DNA of 64,000 nucleotides from Micromonospora lupini str. Lupac 08 (GTDB taxonomy: Bacteria; Actinomycetota; Actinomycetes; Mycobacteriales; Micromonosporaceae), in contig NZ_HF570108.1 in the NCBI RefSeq assembly GCF_000297395.2, positions 205,883-269,882 of the forward strand, given 5' to 3'. Position 1 is the stretch's first letter. The number at the start of each line of letters is the position of its first letter. The translations under genes and the position numbers were made by a program. Shown one piece after another: positions 43,474 through 51,727 of the stretch. The notes under the pieces were generated by a model, which worked only from the letters and a program-made list of their open reading frames with translations, searched no databases and had not been told where the DNA came from.

Positions 43474-44370
43474 ATGGACTCCACCCTTCTCGCCGCCGTG
43501 CGGCGGTTCAACCGGACGGTCACCCAGCGGGTGGGTGCGCTCGACGACGAGTACATGGCGCAGGGCCGGCCCCTCGGGCAGGCCCGCCTGCTCTGGGAGA
43601 TCGGCCCCGCCGGCACCGAGGTCGCGGCACTACGGGCCCGGCTCGGGCTGGACTCGGGCTACCTCAGCCGACTCCTGCGCACCCTGGAGAACGACGGGCT
43701 CGTCACCGTGGGCCCGGCCGACCAGGCCGGCGGCGACGGCCGGGTACGCGTCGCCCAGCTCACCGCCGCCGGCCGCACCGAATGGGCCGAACTCGACAAG
43801 CGCTCCGACCAACTCGCCGCCTCGATCCTCGAACCGCTCACCGAGCGACGCCGGGAACGACTCGTCGCCGCCATGGCCGAGGTCGAACGCCTGCTCATCG
43901 GGTCGATGGTGGTCATCGGACCGTGCCCGCCGAGCGACAGACGGGCCCGGGCCTGCCTGCGGGCGTACGCCCGGGACATCGGGCGACGGATCGACGGCGG
44001 GTTCGACCCGGCGCTGAGCAAGCCCGTCGACGACGAGGCGCTCGTCCCGCCCGCCGGGGTGCTCCTGCTCGCCACTCTCCATCTCGAACCCGTCGGCTGC
44101 GGTGCCGTCAAACTCCACCGCGACGCGCCCGCCGAGATCAAGCGCGTCTGGGTGGCGGACACCGTACGCGGGCTGGGCGTCGGGCGGCGGCTGCTGGGCG
44201 AGCTGGAACGCTACGCCGCCGACCGGGGCGCGAGGGCGGTCCGGCTCGACACCAACCGCAACCTCACCGAGGCGATAGCCATGTACCGGGCCGCCGGCTA
44301 CCGGGAGATCGAGGCATACAACACCGAGCACTACGCGCACCACTGGTTCGAGAAGGAACTGCGGCAGTGA
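43474..44370 (+). CDS. MarR regulator fused to GNAT acetyltransferase
   Basis: 298 residues. An N-terminal winged helix of MarR type (about 1-140; PLGQARLLWEIG, SGYLSRLLRTLENDGLV) is joined to a GNAT domain (about 150-298) with the acetyl-CoA loop VRGLGVGRRLLGELE and the C-terminal EAIAMYRAAGYREIEAY. Such fusions are common in actinobacteria. The acetyltransferase half may detoxify or modify the effector sensed by the other half, which is inference. It is probably autoregulated through the palindrome at its start. Confidence 0.88.
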   Translation: MDSTLLAAVRRFNRTVTQRVGALDDEYMAQGRPLGQARLLWEIGPAGTEVAALRARLGLDSGYLSRLLRTLENDGLVTVGPADQAGGDGRVRVAQLTAAGRTEWAELDKRSDQLAASILEPLTERRRERLVAAMAEVERLLIGSMVVIGPCPPSDRRARACLRAYARDIGRRIDGGFDPALSKPVDDEALVPPAGVLLLATLHLEPVGCGAVKLHRDAPAEIKRVWVADTVRGLGVGRRLLGELERYAADRGARAVRLDTNRNLTEAIAMYRAAGYREIEAYNTEHYAHHWFEKELRQ

Positions 44371-44386
44371 CGTGTTCCTACTCCAT

Positions 44387-44409
44387 CAATCCTATTTGAT
44401 GTAGGATTG
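44387..44409 (+). promoter_or_regulatory. ArsR-type operator overlapping a -10 box
   Basis: Inverted repeat CAATCCTA (44387-44394) and TAGGATTG (44402-44409) with a 7-nt centre. TAGGAT at 44402-44407 is a good -10 hexamer ending seven bases before GTG 44415, and there is no Shine-Dalgarno sequence, so the mRNA is probably leaderless and the operator covers the promoter. Confidence 0.65.
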
Positions 44410-44414
44410 CTGTC

Positions 44415-45188
44415 GTGGCGTCGTCGAATCAAGCCGTCCCCGCGTTTGTGCGCTTGGCGGCCCATCCTCTGCGGTGGCGGCTGCTGACCGAGCTCACCAG
44501 AAGCGACTACCGGGTCCGTGAGTTGGTGACGCTTATCGGTGAGCCGCAGAACCTGGTCTCCTACCATCTGCGGCTGCTGCGGGACGGCGCACTGGTCACC
44601 GCCACGCGCAGCAGCTTCGACGGCCGCGACAGCTATTACCACCTGGAGTTGGACCGCTGCGCATCCGCGCTTGCCGAATCCGCAGCCGCGCTGCACCCGG
44701 CGCTGCACAGGGAACATGCGCCACGCACAACGCCTGTCGACCTGCGGCGCTCAGCCCCCGTCGGCGTGCTGTTCGTGTGCACCGGCAATGGCGCGCGCTC
44801 ACCGATCGCCGAGGCCCTGCTACGTCACCGCGCCGGCGGCCAGGTCGAGGTGGCCAGCGCCGGCAGCCGGCCCGGGCCCCGGCTTCATCCCAACGCCGTA
44901 CGGCTGTTGCGCGACGACTTCGGCATCGACATCGCCAGCCAGCGCCCCCGGCACGTGGACACAGTGACCGGCCGCCGGTTCGACTACGTGATCAGCTTGT
45001 GCGACAAGGCCCGCGAGGTCTGCCCGGATTTTCCGGGCCAGCCTCGGCGGGTGCACTGGAGCCTGTTCGACCCCGCCACGGCCGGCGACACCGACCACGC
45101 CAGCTACCCCGCCTTCCAGCAGACCGCGGCCGACATCGACACCCGCATCAGGCACCTGCTGCCTGTCCTCGCGGCGGCCCGCCCCTGA
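44415..45188 (+). CDS. ArsR-family regulator fused to arsenate-reductase-like low-molecular-weight phosphatase
   Basis: 257 residues from GTG at 44415. An ArsR-type winged helix (about 1-90; PQNLVSYHLRLLRDGALV) is joined to an LMW tyrosine phosphatase/ArsC domain (about 115-255) with the P-loop VCTGNGARSP (Cys-x5-Arg) and the acid loop around FDPATAGD. The usual ArsR metal-binding Cys-x-Cys is not seen in the sensor half. Similar fusions occur beside arsenic genes in actinobacteria, but no arsenite exporter is present here, so an arsenic role is unproven and a phosphatase role is possible. It is followed by a VOC protein in the same operon. Confidence 0.85.
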   Translation: MASSNQAVPAFVRLAAHPLRWRLLTELTRSDYRVRELVTLIGEPQNLVSYHLRLLRDGALVTATRSSFDGRDSYYHLELDRCASALAESAAALHPALHREHAPRTTPVDLRRSAPVGVLFVCTGNGARSPIAEALLRHRAGGQVEVASAGSRPGPRLHPNAVRLLRDDFGIDIASQRPRHVDTVTGRRFDYVISLCDKAREVCPDFPGQPRRVHWSLFDPATAGDTDHASYPAFQQTAADIDTRIRHLLPVLAAARP

Positions 45189-45201
45189 AGGAGATTCAGC
45201 A

Positions 45202-45612
45202 GTGACGACACCTGATCAGCACGCCAGCGTCCGTTACCTGGTCGACGACGTCCAAGCGGCGGTGGACTTCTACACCATCCATCTCGGATTCACCCTCCAG
45301 ACCAGCGCCGCGCCCGCCTTCGCGGACGTGGTGCGTGGCCCGTTGCGGTTGCTGCTGTCCGGGCCGGCCAGTTCGGGCGCCCGCGCCACCCCCGACGACG
45401 CGACGACCGCGGGTGGCAACCGTATCCACTTGAGCGTCGACGACCTCGATGCCGAGATCGACCGACTACGCCGTGCGGGGTTGTCGTTCCGCAGCGACGT
45501 GGTTTCTGGTCCCGGGGGCCGCCAGATCCTGCTCACCGACCCCGCCGGCAACCTCATCGAGCTGTTCCAACCCGCCCACCGGCCAGGCCCGCGCACGCCG
45601 ACCGCCCCCTGA
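45202..45612 (+). CDS. VOC/glyoxalase-fold protein
   Basis: 136 residues from GTG at 45202, with AAGGAGA at 45187-45193. Two beta-alpha-beta-beta-beta halves are visible (YLVDDVQAAVDFYTIHLGF; HLSVDDLDAEIDRLRRAG), ending LTDPAGNLIELFQP. Family members are metal-dependent isomerases, dioxygenases or drug- and thiol-conjugating resistance proteins. The 13-bp gap makes it cotranscribed with the ArsR-phosphatase fusion, so a role in the same stress response is likely. Confidence 0.85.
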   Translation: MTTPDQHASVRYLVDDVQAAVDFYTIHLGFTLQTSAAPAFADVVRGPLRLLLSGPASSGARATPDDATTAGGNRIHLSVDDLDAEIDRLRRAGLSFRSDVVSGPGGRQILLTDPAGNLIELFQPAHRPGPRTPTAP

Positions 45613-46035
45613 CCGGGACTAGACGAGTAATTCCTAATCCTGGCTAGGGCGATGGGAGCAACCGGCGGCCGGCGACCGTCGGTCACCTCCATGAGGGCCG
45701 ATGTGGTCATCAGCGGTATACCTCAGAGTCATATTCATACCTCCGAGGCATACCGCTCAACAGCACATCGACACGGCGGGCAGCCACAGCGAATGGCCAG
45801 CGCCCTTCGCTGCGGCCCCCCGCCCCCGGGTTGAGTTCGGACTTACTCGTCTGACTTTTGTCAATCAAGGAAGACGGCCGCGACGGCACCGGGGCCACGA
45901 TCAGGGGACTCGCTACCGGCGCCCCAGCGGAGTGAGGAAGATTCGTCCTACCGTCGACACGTCCCAACCGGTGTGTCCGAATTTCTGACCAGGAAAATCG
46001 GGAGTGACCTCGGATCGTGGCGGCGGAGGGTGGCA
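45613..46035. other. AT-richer intergenic region with long imperfect palindrome
   Basis: 423 bp without a convincing gene and visibly lower in GC than its flanks. A 17-bp inverted repeat (arms 45712-45728 and 45741-45757, two mismatches, 12-nt loop, outer sequence AGCGGTAT) sits in the middle. It may hold the promoter of the CDP-diacylglycerol pyrophosphatase-like gene, and the lower GC could also mark a past insertion. Confidence 0.5.
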
Positions 46036-46929
46036 GTGAGCGGTAACAAGCGAGCCGATCAGATGTATCGACGCCAGTTCGTCAAGCTGTCGGGCGTAGC
46101 CGGTGCCGGCGGACTTCTCGCGCTGGCCGGGGCGGACGGCGGGATGGCCGACGGTGGGCAGACCCCCGAACCCTCTCCACCTGGCCCGGGCGGGGCTAAC
46201 TGCCCGACGCCGTCGGCCCTGTGTGGTTTTCCGAGCCAGTCCGGCGGCAGGTACGAACTCTGGGACAAGGTGCAGGTCTGCCTGGGCACGAGAACCGCGC
46301 CAGCGACCAACTGCCTGCGGACGACGTCCGACTACGTGGTGCTGAACGGCATGCCGCAGAACAGTCACAACTTCCTGCTGCTGCCGACCTGCCGGGTGAG
46401 TGGCATCGAGTGTCCGTTCATCGCGACCACCGCCGCGCCGAACTACTGGCTGGACGCATGGATCAACGCCCAGCCCGGTCAACCCTCACACGTCGTTTAC
46501 CCGAACATCGGTCTTGGGGTCAATTCGGCCAACACCCGTGACCAGGACCAACTACACATCCACCTGGCGGGCATCCACAGTGGCATCCAGACCCAGCTCA
46601 ACGCCTATGACAGTTCGATCACCAACAACCCGGCGAACTGGCGAAGCCAGATCGTTCCCATCTGGGGCCTGACGAGTACGGGAATGCCAGCGCCCCGCTC
46701 ATACCGGGTCCTCCACGTCTCGAACCTGAACACCAACCTCTTCATGCTGCTGCGTGACAGCGTGGTGGGACCGACCGGGGCGAACATGGCCGACCAGGCG
46801 CTGGCAGTCACCCCTCGCCTGGTCGGCAACGGCGGGTTCTACCTCCTGAACAGCGAACCCGCCCTTCAGACCCCACCCGGCCAGCCGGGCGGTACGGGCA
46901 CCGTGGACTTCCTGCTCGCCTACACCTGA
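46036..46929 (+). CDS. Tat-exported CDP-diacylglycerol pyrophosphatase homologue
   Basis: 297 residues from GTG at 46036 (GGAGGG upstream; ATG 46063 is possible). A twin-arginine signal YRRQFVKLSG is followed by a hydrophobic stretch and cleavage near residue 35. The mature part matches the Cdh family: LWDKVQVCLG, YVVLNGMPQNSHNFLLLPT, SGIECP, WLDAWIN, VNSANTRDQDQLHIHLAG. HIHLAG carries the HIT-like catalytic histidines. Cdh hydrolyses CDP-diacylglycerol to phosphatidate and CMP. In enterobacteria it is membrane anchored; a soluble Tat-exported form is unusual and suggests an extracellular nucleotide or lipid substrate (inference). Confidence 0.82.
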   Translation: MSGNKRADQMYRRQFVKLSGVAGAGGLLALAGADGGMADGGQTPEPSPPGPGGANCPTPSALCGFPSQSGGRYELWDKVQVCLGTRTAPATNCLRTTSDYVVLNGMPQNSHNFLLLPTCRVSGIECPFIATTAAPNYWLDAWINAQPGQPSHVVYPNIGLGVNSANTRDQDQLHIHLAGIHSGIQTQLNAYDSSITNNPANWRSQIVPIWGLTSTGMPAPRSYRVLHVSNLNTNLFMLLRDSVVGPTGANMADQALAVTPRLVGNGGFYLLNSEPALQTPPGQPGGTGTVDFLLAYT

Positions 46930-46962
46930 TGCACGTTCGCGCCTGCGAATCGGCGTACCCGG

Positions 46963-48999
46963 TCAGCCCTTCACTGCCCCGGCGGTGAGCCCTTCGGTCA
47001 GGAAGCGCTGCCCGAGGGCGTACATGATGACCACGGGGATGCTGACGAGCAGCGACGCCGCGGCGAGTTGTCCCTGCGGAACGACGTCTCCGGCGATCAT
47101 CGACTGCATCCCCACCGGGAGCGTCTTGTACTCGTCCTTGGTGATGAACACGAAGGCGAAGAGGAACTCGTTCCAGGCGTTGGTCAGGGTGAAGAGCGCG
47201 ACGGCCAGCAGCCCGGGCTTGGCCAGCGGCAGCACCACCCGGCCGAACGCCTGGATGCGGCTGCAACCGTCGACGAGCGCGGCCTCCTCCAACTCGACGG
47301 GGATCGACGAGAAGTACCCCACCAGCAGCCAGGTGGCGAACGGCAGCGTGAAGGTCGGGTACGTCACCACCAGGGACCACAACGAGTCGGTGAGCCGCGC
47401 GCCGATGAGCATCTGGTACAGCGGGATGAACAGCAGCGCGCCCGGCATCACGTAGGTGAGCAGCACCGTGACCGTGAAGCCCTGCGCACCCCGGAACCGC
47501 AGCCGGGCCAGCGCGTAGCCCGCCAGGGCGGCGCAGACAAGCGCCACCGCCGTGGACGCCGCGGACACCACCAGCGTGTTGAGGTACCAGCGGCCGAACG
47601 GCTGGTTGTCGAACAGGGCGCCGAACTGCTCCAGGGTCCACGGCGTCGGCCACAGGTCGTCGGTGCGCATGACGACCTGGCCCTCGGACTTGAAGGCCGT
47701 GACGGCGATCCAGTACAGCGGACCCAGCACGAAGAGGAGCAACCCGGCCAGCGCGACACCGGATCCCAGGCCCGACACCACCGACGACGACCGGCGACCG
47801 CCTCGCGACGAGAGGGTCGAGACCACCCGGCCGACCCCCGCCGCGATCAGCAGGATCACCCCGAGGACCACCGCCGCCTTCCAGAAGATCTGCGGAGAGG
47901 CCCAGGCCAGCAGGCCGGTCACCACCGCGGTGACGATCCACGGCAGTGCCCTGCGCGCCGGTGCGGCCCAGTTCCGCGCCCCGATCCACCGCGTTGCCCG
48001 GCCTCGTCCGGGCAGCTTGATGCCGCTGTCCTGACGCAGCAACCGCACCAGGACGAACACCAGGCCGCCGATGACCGGCAGCATGACGAGCGTGACGGCG
48101 GCGCCGGCGCCGTACTGCAACTGCAGGATCGCCTTCGAGTACGCGACGAGCACGTACGGCGCGGTCACGTCGCCCGGGCCGCCCTGGGTCAGCAACCAGA
48201 CGAGGTCGAAGTTGTTGAACGTCCAGATCGACGACAGGGTCACCGTCACGGTGATGACGTGGCGCAGTCCGGGCAGCGTCACGTGGGCGAACCGGTTCCA
48301 GGACGAGGCGCCGTCGATTGTCGCCGCCTCGTACAGGTCCGCCGGGATGGCCTTCAGCCCCGCGAGGAAACACACGGTGAAGAACGGCACGCCCTTCCAG
48401 ACGTTCACGAGGATCACCGACGGCATGGCCAGCGACGGGTCGGACAGCCAGCCCGCGGGCCAACTGTCGACCAGGTGCGCGTCGGCCAGCAGCGGCCCGA
48501 TCCCGGTGGCGGTGAGCAGTGTGTTCACGCTGCCGAAGATGGGGTCGAGCAGGGCGCGCCAGCTGAACGCCGTCACGACCGTCGGCACCACCCACGGCAC
48601 CAGGAGCAGCCCCGCCAGCACCGCTCGCCCGCGGCGTCGCTGGTGCAGCAGCAGGGCTGCGGCCAACCCCAGCACGACCTTGAAGACCTCGGCGTACGCG
48701 GTGAAGACGAACGAGTTCACCACGCCGGTGTGGAACTGGTCGTCGCCGACGAGCGCGAGGTAGTTGTCCAGGCCGACGAACACGGTGTCCTGGCCGTGCC
48801 GTTCGGTGGTGCTGGTGATGATCGACCGGGCGATCGGCACGAGGACGAGTCCGCCGACCAGCACGGCCATCGGTGCCAGGAACAGCGCCGCGAGCCGCCA
48901 GTCACGCCCCAGCCGCCGCTGGACCGCCGTGAGAGAGCCGGGTCCCGACGGCAGGGGCTTCCTCGCCGTCGGGACCCGCGCCGGACGGACCGAGCTCAC
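46963..48999 (-). CDS. Fused sugar ABC transporter permease (MalF-like plus MalG-like in one chain)
   Basis: 678 residues, twice the normal permease length. The first half (about 30-310) is MalF-like with EAA loop LYEAATIDGASSWNRFAHVT (about 220). A bridge of about 90 residues with one to two hydrophobic segments (about 345-385) follows. The second half (about 400-678) is MalG-like with EAA loop LEEAALVDGCSRIQAFGRVV (about 565) and the usual end LTAGAVKG. Both docking loops are intact, so the protein should form the whole channel alone. The start overlaps the binding-protein stop by 4 bp (ATGA). No stop or frameshift explains the fusion. Confidence 0.9.
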   Translation of the reverse strand: MSSVRPARVPTARKPLPSGPGSLTAVQRRLGRDWRLAALFLAPMAVLVGGLVLVPIARSIITSTTERHGQDTVFVGLDNYLALVGDDQFHTGVVNSFVFTAYAEVFKVVLGLAAALLLHQRRRGRAVLAGLLLVPWVVPTVVTAFSWRALLDPIFGSVNTLLTATGIGPLLADAHLVDSWPAGWLSDPSLAMPSVILVNVWKGVPFFTVCFLAGLKAIPADLYEAATIDGASSWNRFAHVTLPGLRHVITVTVTLSSIWTFNNFDLVWLLTQGGPGDVTAPYVLVAYSKAILQLQYGAGAAVTLVMLPVIGGLVFVLVRLLRQDSGIKLPGRGRATRWIGARNWAAPARRALPWIVTAVVTGLLAWASPQIFWKAAVVLGVILLIAAGVGRVVSTLSSRGGRRSSSVVSGLGSGVALAGLLLFVLGPLYWIAVTAFKSEGQVVMRTDDLWPTPWTLEQFGALFDNQPFGRWYLNTLVVSAASTAVALVCAALAGYALARLRFRGAQGFTVTVLLTYVMPGALLFIPLYQMLIGARLTDSLWSLVVTYPTFTLPFATWLLVGYFSSIPVELEEAALVDGCSRIQAFGRVVLPLAKPGLLAVALFTLTNAWNEFLFAFVFITKDEYKTLPVGMQSMIAGDVVPQGQLAAASLLVSIPVVIMYALGQRFLTEGLTAGAVKG

Positions 49000-50426
49000 T
49001 GCCGCAGCCCCTGCTGGTTGAAGATCTGCACCATCTTCGCGTGGGCGTCCGTCACGGCCTGTGCCGGCGCCGCGCCCTGGACGACCTGCTGCATCATGTC
49101 GGTGAGTACGTAGGCCGAACCCACCGCCTGCTGGCCCGCGCTTGCCTTCTGCGGGAAGGTCAGGCCGTTCTTCGTGTTCAGCGGCAGCTTCAGTTCAGTG
49201 ATCTTGCGAAGCATGGGGAACGCCGGGTCGCCGCTCGTGAAGAACGGGTCGGCGTCCCAGACCTTCTCCCAGGCGGGCATCACCAGGCCGGGTGCCTCCT
49301 TCGCCACCCCGAGCAGCGCGGGCGCGCTGACCAGGTACTGCGCCAGGAGCTTGGCGAGCGCCGGGTTCTTGGCGCCCTTGAAGACGACGAAACCCTGCGA
49401 CTGGCCGAGCAGCAGCGGATTGTCCGTCGCCGGCCCGATGCAGTCGGAGAACACGTGGGTGTTCGCGTGCACCGGGTTCTTCTTGGTCCGGGAGTCCGCG
49501 TAGACGCTGAACTGGTTGCGGGTGTAGCCGAGGATCCCGGCGAGCCAGTTCTCGTTGTTGCTGGTGTCAGTCCAGCTCGCGATCCCCGGTGGCAACATCG
49601 GCTTGTACTTGGAATTGGTGTAGATGTCGCCCAGGAAGGTCACCGCCTGCACCGTCTCGGGAGAGTTGAACGTGACCTTCCGGCCGTCGTTGGAGGCGAT
49701 CGACCCGCCGTAGGCGTTGATCAGCGCCTCGATCATGCCGTTGCCGTCACCGGACCGGTTCACCGTCATGCCCCAGCCGAAGCGGCGCTTGGTCGGATCG
49801 GAGATCTCCAGGCACAGGTCCCGCAGCTCCTCCCAGCTGTAGATGTCCTTGGGGGAGATGCCCTTGTCCTGCATCCAGTCCTTGCGCAGGAACGACCCGA
49901 TCCCGATGAAGTGGTACGGGATGGCGAACCATTTGCCGTCGAAGACGCAGAAGTTCGTGGCCTCGGCGGAGGGTTGGCCGTACTTTGCCGTCAGCGCCTG
50001 GACGACGTCCGTCACGTCCTCAAGGTCGCCAAGCGCCTGGAACTGCGCGACGAACCGCGAGTCGGTCATGAATGCCAGGTCGCGCGCCACACCGCCCTTG
50101 ACCTCAGCATCGATCTTGGCCACCACGTCACCGGCGTCGGCCTGGACCAGGCTGTTCTCGATCTTCGTTCCGGTGGTGTCGGCGAACTTCTTGACCGAGC
50201 TGTCGAGGGCCTCGTTGGCCGCAGTCGAGTACAGCTTCTGCGACAGCATCCCCATCGAGGAGCCCTTCATCGACGCCGCGGCGTCGATCAGCTCCTGTGG
50301 AACTTCGGGCTGCACCTTGCTGGGTGATTCGGAGCTGTCCCCACAGGCGGCCAGACCGGCCGCGCCGAGCACCCCCACCCCCATCCCCAGAAAGCCGCGT
50401 CGAGACCAGGCTGGATTGTTCTCCAT
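48996..50426 (-). CDS. Sugar ABC transporter solute-binding lipoprotein with Tat-type signal
   Basis: 476 residues from ATG at 50426; an in-frame ATG two codons earlier (50432) is only three bases from GGAGG, so the second is preferred. The signal has SRRGFLGMG and a lipobox LAAC (about 29), indicating Tat export and lipid anchoring. The mature part is a family 1 solute-binding protein (NGLTFPQKASAGQQAVGSAY near the end). The ligand is unknown. It is cotranscribed with the fused permease. No ATPase or hydrolase is adjacent. Confidence 0.88.
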   Translation of the reverse strand: MENNPAWSRRGFLGMGVGVLGAAGLAACGDSSESPSKVQPEVPQELIDAAASMKGSSMGMLSQKLYSTAANEALDSSVKKFADTTGTKIENSLVQADAGDVVAKIDAEVKGGVARDLAFMTDSRFVAQFQALGDLEDVTDVVQALTAKYGQPSAEATNFCVFDGKWFAIPYHFIGIGSFLRKDWMQDKGISPKDIYSWEELRDLCLEISDPTKRRFGWGMTVNRSGDGNGMIEALINAYGGSIASNDGRKVTFNSPETVQAVTFLGDIYTNSKYKPMLPPGIASWTDTSNNENWLAGILGYTRNQFSVYADSRTKKNPVHANTHVFSDCIGPATDNPLLLGQSQGFVVFKGAKNPALAKLLAQYLVSAPALLGVAKEAPGLVMPAWEKVWDADPFFTSGDPAFPMLRKITELKLPLNTKNGLTFPQKASAGQQAVGSAYVLTDMMQQVVQGAAPAQAVTDAHAKMVQIFNQQGLRQ

Positions 50427-50827
50427 GGACATTCGCCTCCTCAGAGTCCCCGCACCACTGCACGCCGAAGGCGTGCCTGACGAACACCGCGATCCTTGTG
50501 TTCCAGGTGTGTCTCCATGCCGCGACCGCGAAGGGCCGCCCACACGGATCAGTGCGTTCGCAAACCCGTCGTGGGAGTTGGCGGGGTTGCGACGGCGCGC
50601 GGAAGCATCCGCGTGCCGCTCGCCGGGTAGCGCGACCAGGTTGAGGCGATCGGCGACCGGGCCGAGAGGGTGCCGCTGGCGTTCCAGGTCGGTCGGGTCA
50701 CGGGACCACCGCCGTTCGAGATTTCGAACTGAGTTCGAGATACCGGATCGAGTGGACGCGACGCTAGAGCAGGATCGAGAGAAATGTCAATGTTTCGATG
50801 GCGTTTCGAGCCGAAAACAGGAGGCCG
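50427..50827. promoter_or_regulatory. Divergent-spaced control region with IclR-type palindrome
   Basis: 401 bp between the binding-protein gene and the IclR gene, both on the minus strand, with no gene seen. GTTCGAGATTTCGAAC at 50714-50729 is a 16-bp palindrome, followed by another GTTCGAGA half-site at 50733-50740, and TTTCGA repeats lie at 50793-50812. These are candidate sites for the upstream IclR regulator acting on the transporter promoter. Confidence 0.45.
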
Positions 50828-51598
50828 CTATCGAGGCTGGGCCCGGTACCCCATGCGGGCCGACAGCGAGGCGGCACCCTCGCGAACCAGCCCGGTCCAC
50901 TCCACCTGCACCTGAGCCGTCCAGCGAATGATCGGCGCGGACAGGCTCATCGCGGCGATGACCGCACCCGAATGGTCCCGGATCGCCGCCGCGACGCAGC
51001 GCATCGCGCTGTCCGACTCGCCGACGTCGACCGCGACGCCCTCCGTCCGGACCCGTTCGAGATGTGCACGGAGAAGGTCCGGGTCGGTGATGCTGTCCGG
51101 CGTCATCCCCGGCAGGTCGCCCTTGGGCAGGACGGCGTCCAGGTCCGCCTGATCGAGGGCCGACAGCAGCACCTTGCCGACCGCCGTGCAGTGGGCCGGC
51201 AGCCGCAGCCCGACACCGGAAACCATCCGAACGGGGTGCGTACTGTCGAACTTGACGAGGTAGATGACATCGGCGCCGTCGAGCACCGCCACGTGAACCG
51301 CCTCGTCACACTTGGAAGCCACGTCCCGCGCGACGCCCTGCGCCTCGCGTACCAGATCAAGCCGGCCCGCGAACGCCGCGCCCAGCTGGAACAGCGGCAT
51401 GCCGAGCCGATACTGCACCGGCTGGCCCGGTACGGAAATCAGGTACGAGCGAGCCTCGAGCGTGACGAGCAGCTCGTGGACCGTGGTGCGGGGCAGGTCG
51501 AGTCGCTCCATCACCTGGCGTGCCGACAGTTGGGGGCAGTCCAGGAACAGTTCGAGGACGTCGAGCGCGCGGATGACTGCCGGTACGACGCGAGGCAT
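50828..51598 (-). CDS. IclR-family transcriptional regulator
   Basis: 256 residues from ATG at 51598, with GAAGGGA upstream. An N-terminal winged helix (about 5-65; LSARQVMERLDLPRTTVHELLVTL) is followed by the IclR effector domain (about 75-250) with LPAHCTAVGKVLLSAL. It lies directly upstream of the fused-permease ABC system and probably controls it in response to the transported sugar or a derivative. Between it and argS lie 129 bp without a gene. Confidence 0.9.
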   Translation of the reverse strand: MPRVVPAVIRALDVLELFLDCPQLSARQVMERLDLPRTTVHELLVTLEARSYLISVPGQPVQYRLGMPLFQLGAAFAGRLDLVREAQGVARDVASKCDEAVHVAVLDGADVIYLVKFDSTHPVRMVSGVGLRLPAHCTAVGKVLLSALDQADLDAVLPKGDLPGMTPDSITDPDLLRAHLERVRTEGVAVDVGESDSAMRCVAAAIRDHSGAVIAAMSLSAPIIRWTAQVQVEWTGLVREGAASLSARMGYRAQPR

Positions 51599-51727
51599 GT
51601 CGAAAGTCCCTTCGCAGTGCCGGACTCGTGCCAACGATCTCCACACGGACCAGCACCCGAAGAGGATAACTACGTCAACTTCGAGCGCGCCATGAATGCG
51701 GCCGGGCACTAAGGGGGGCGGGTGTGC

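Noticed and set aside
44415..45188. Arsenic resistance operon
   Set aside because: No arsenite permease or canonical ArsR metal site is present, so only a fusion protein call is made.
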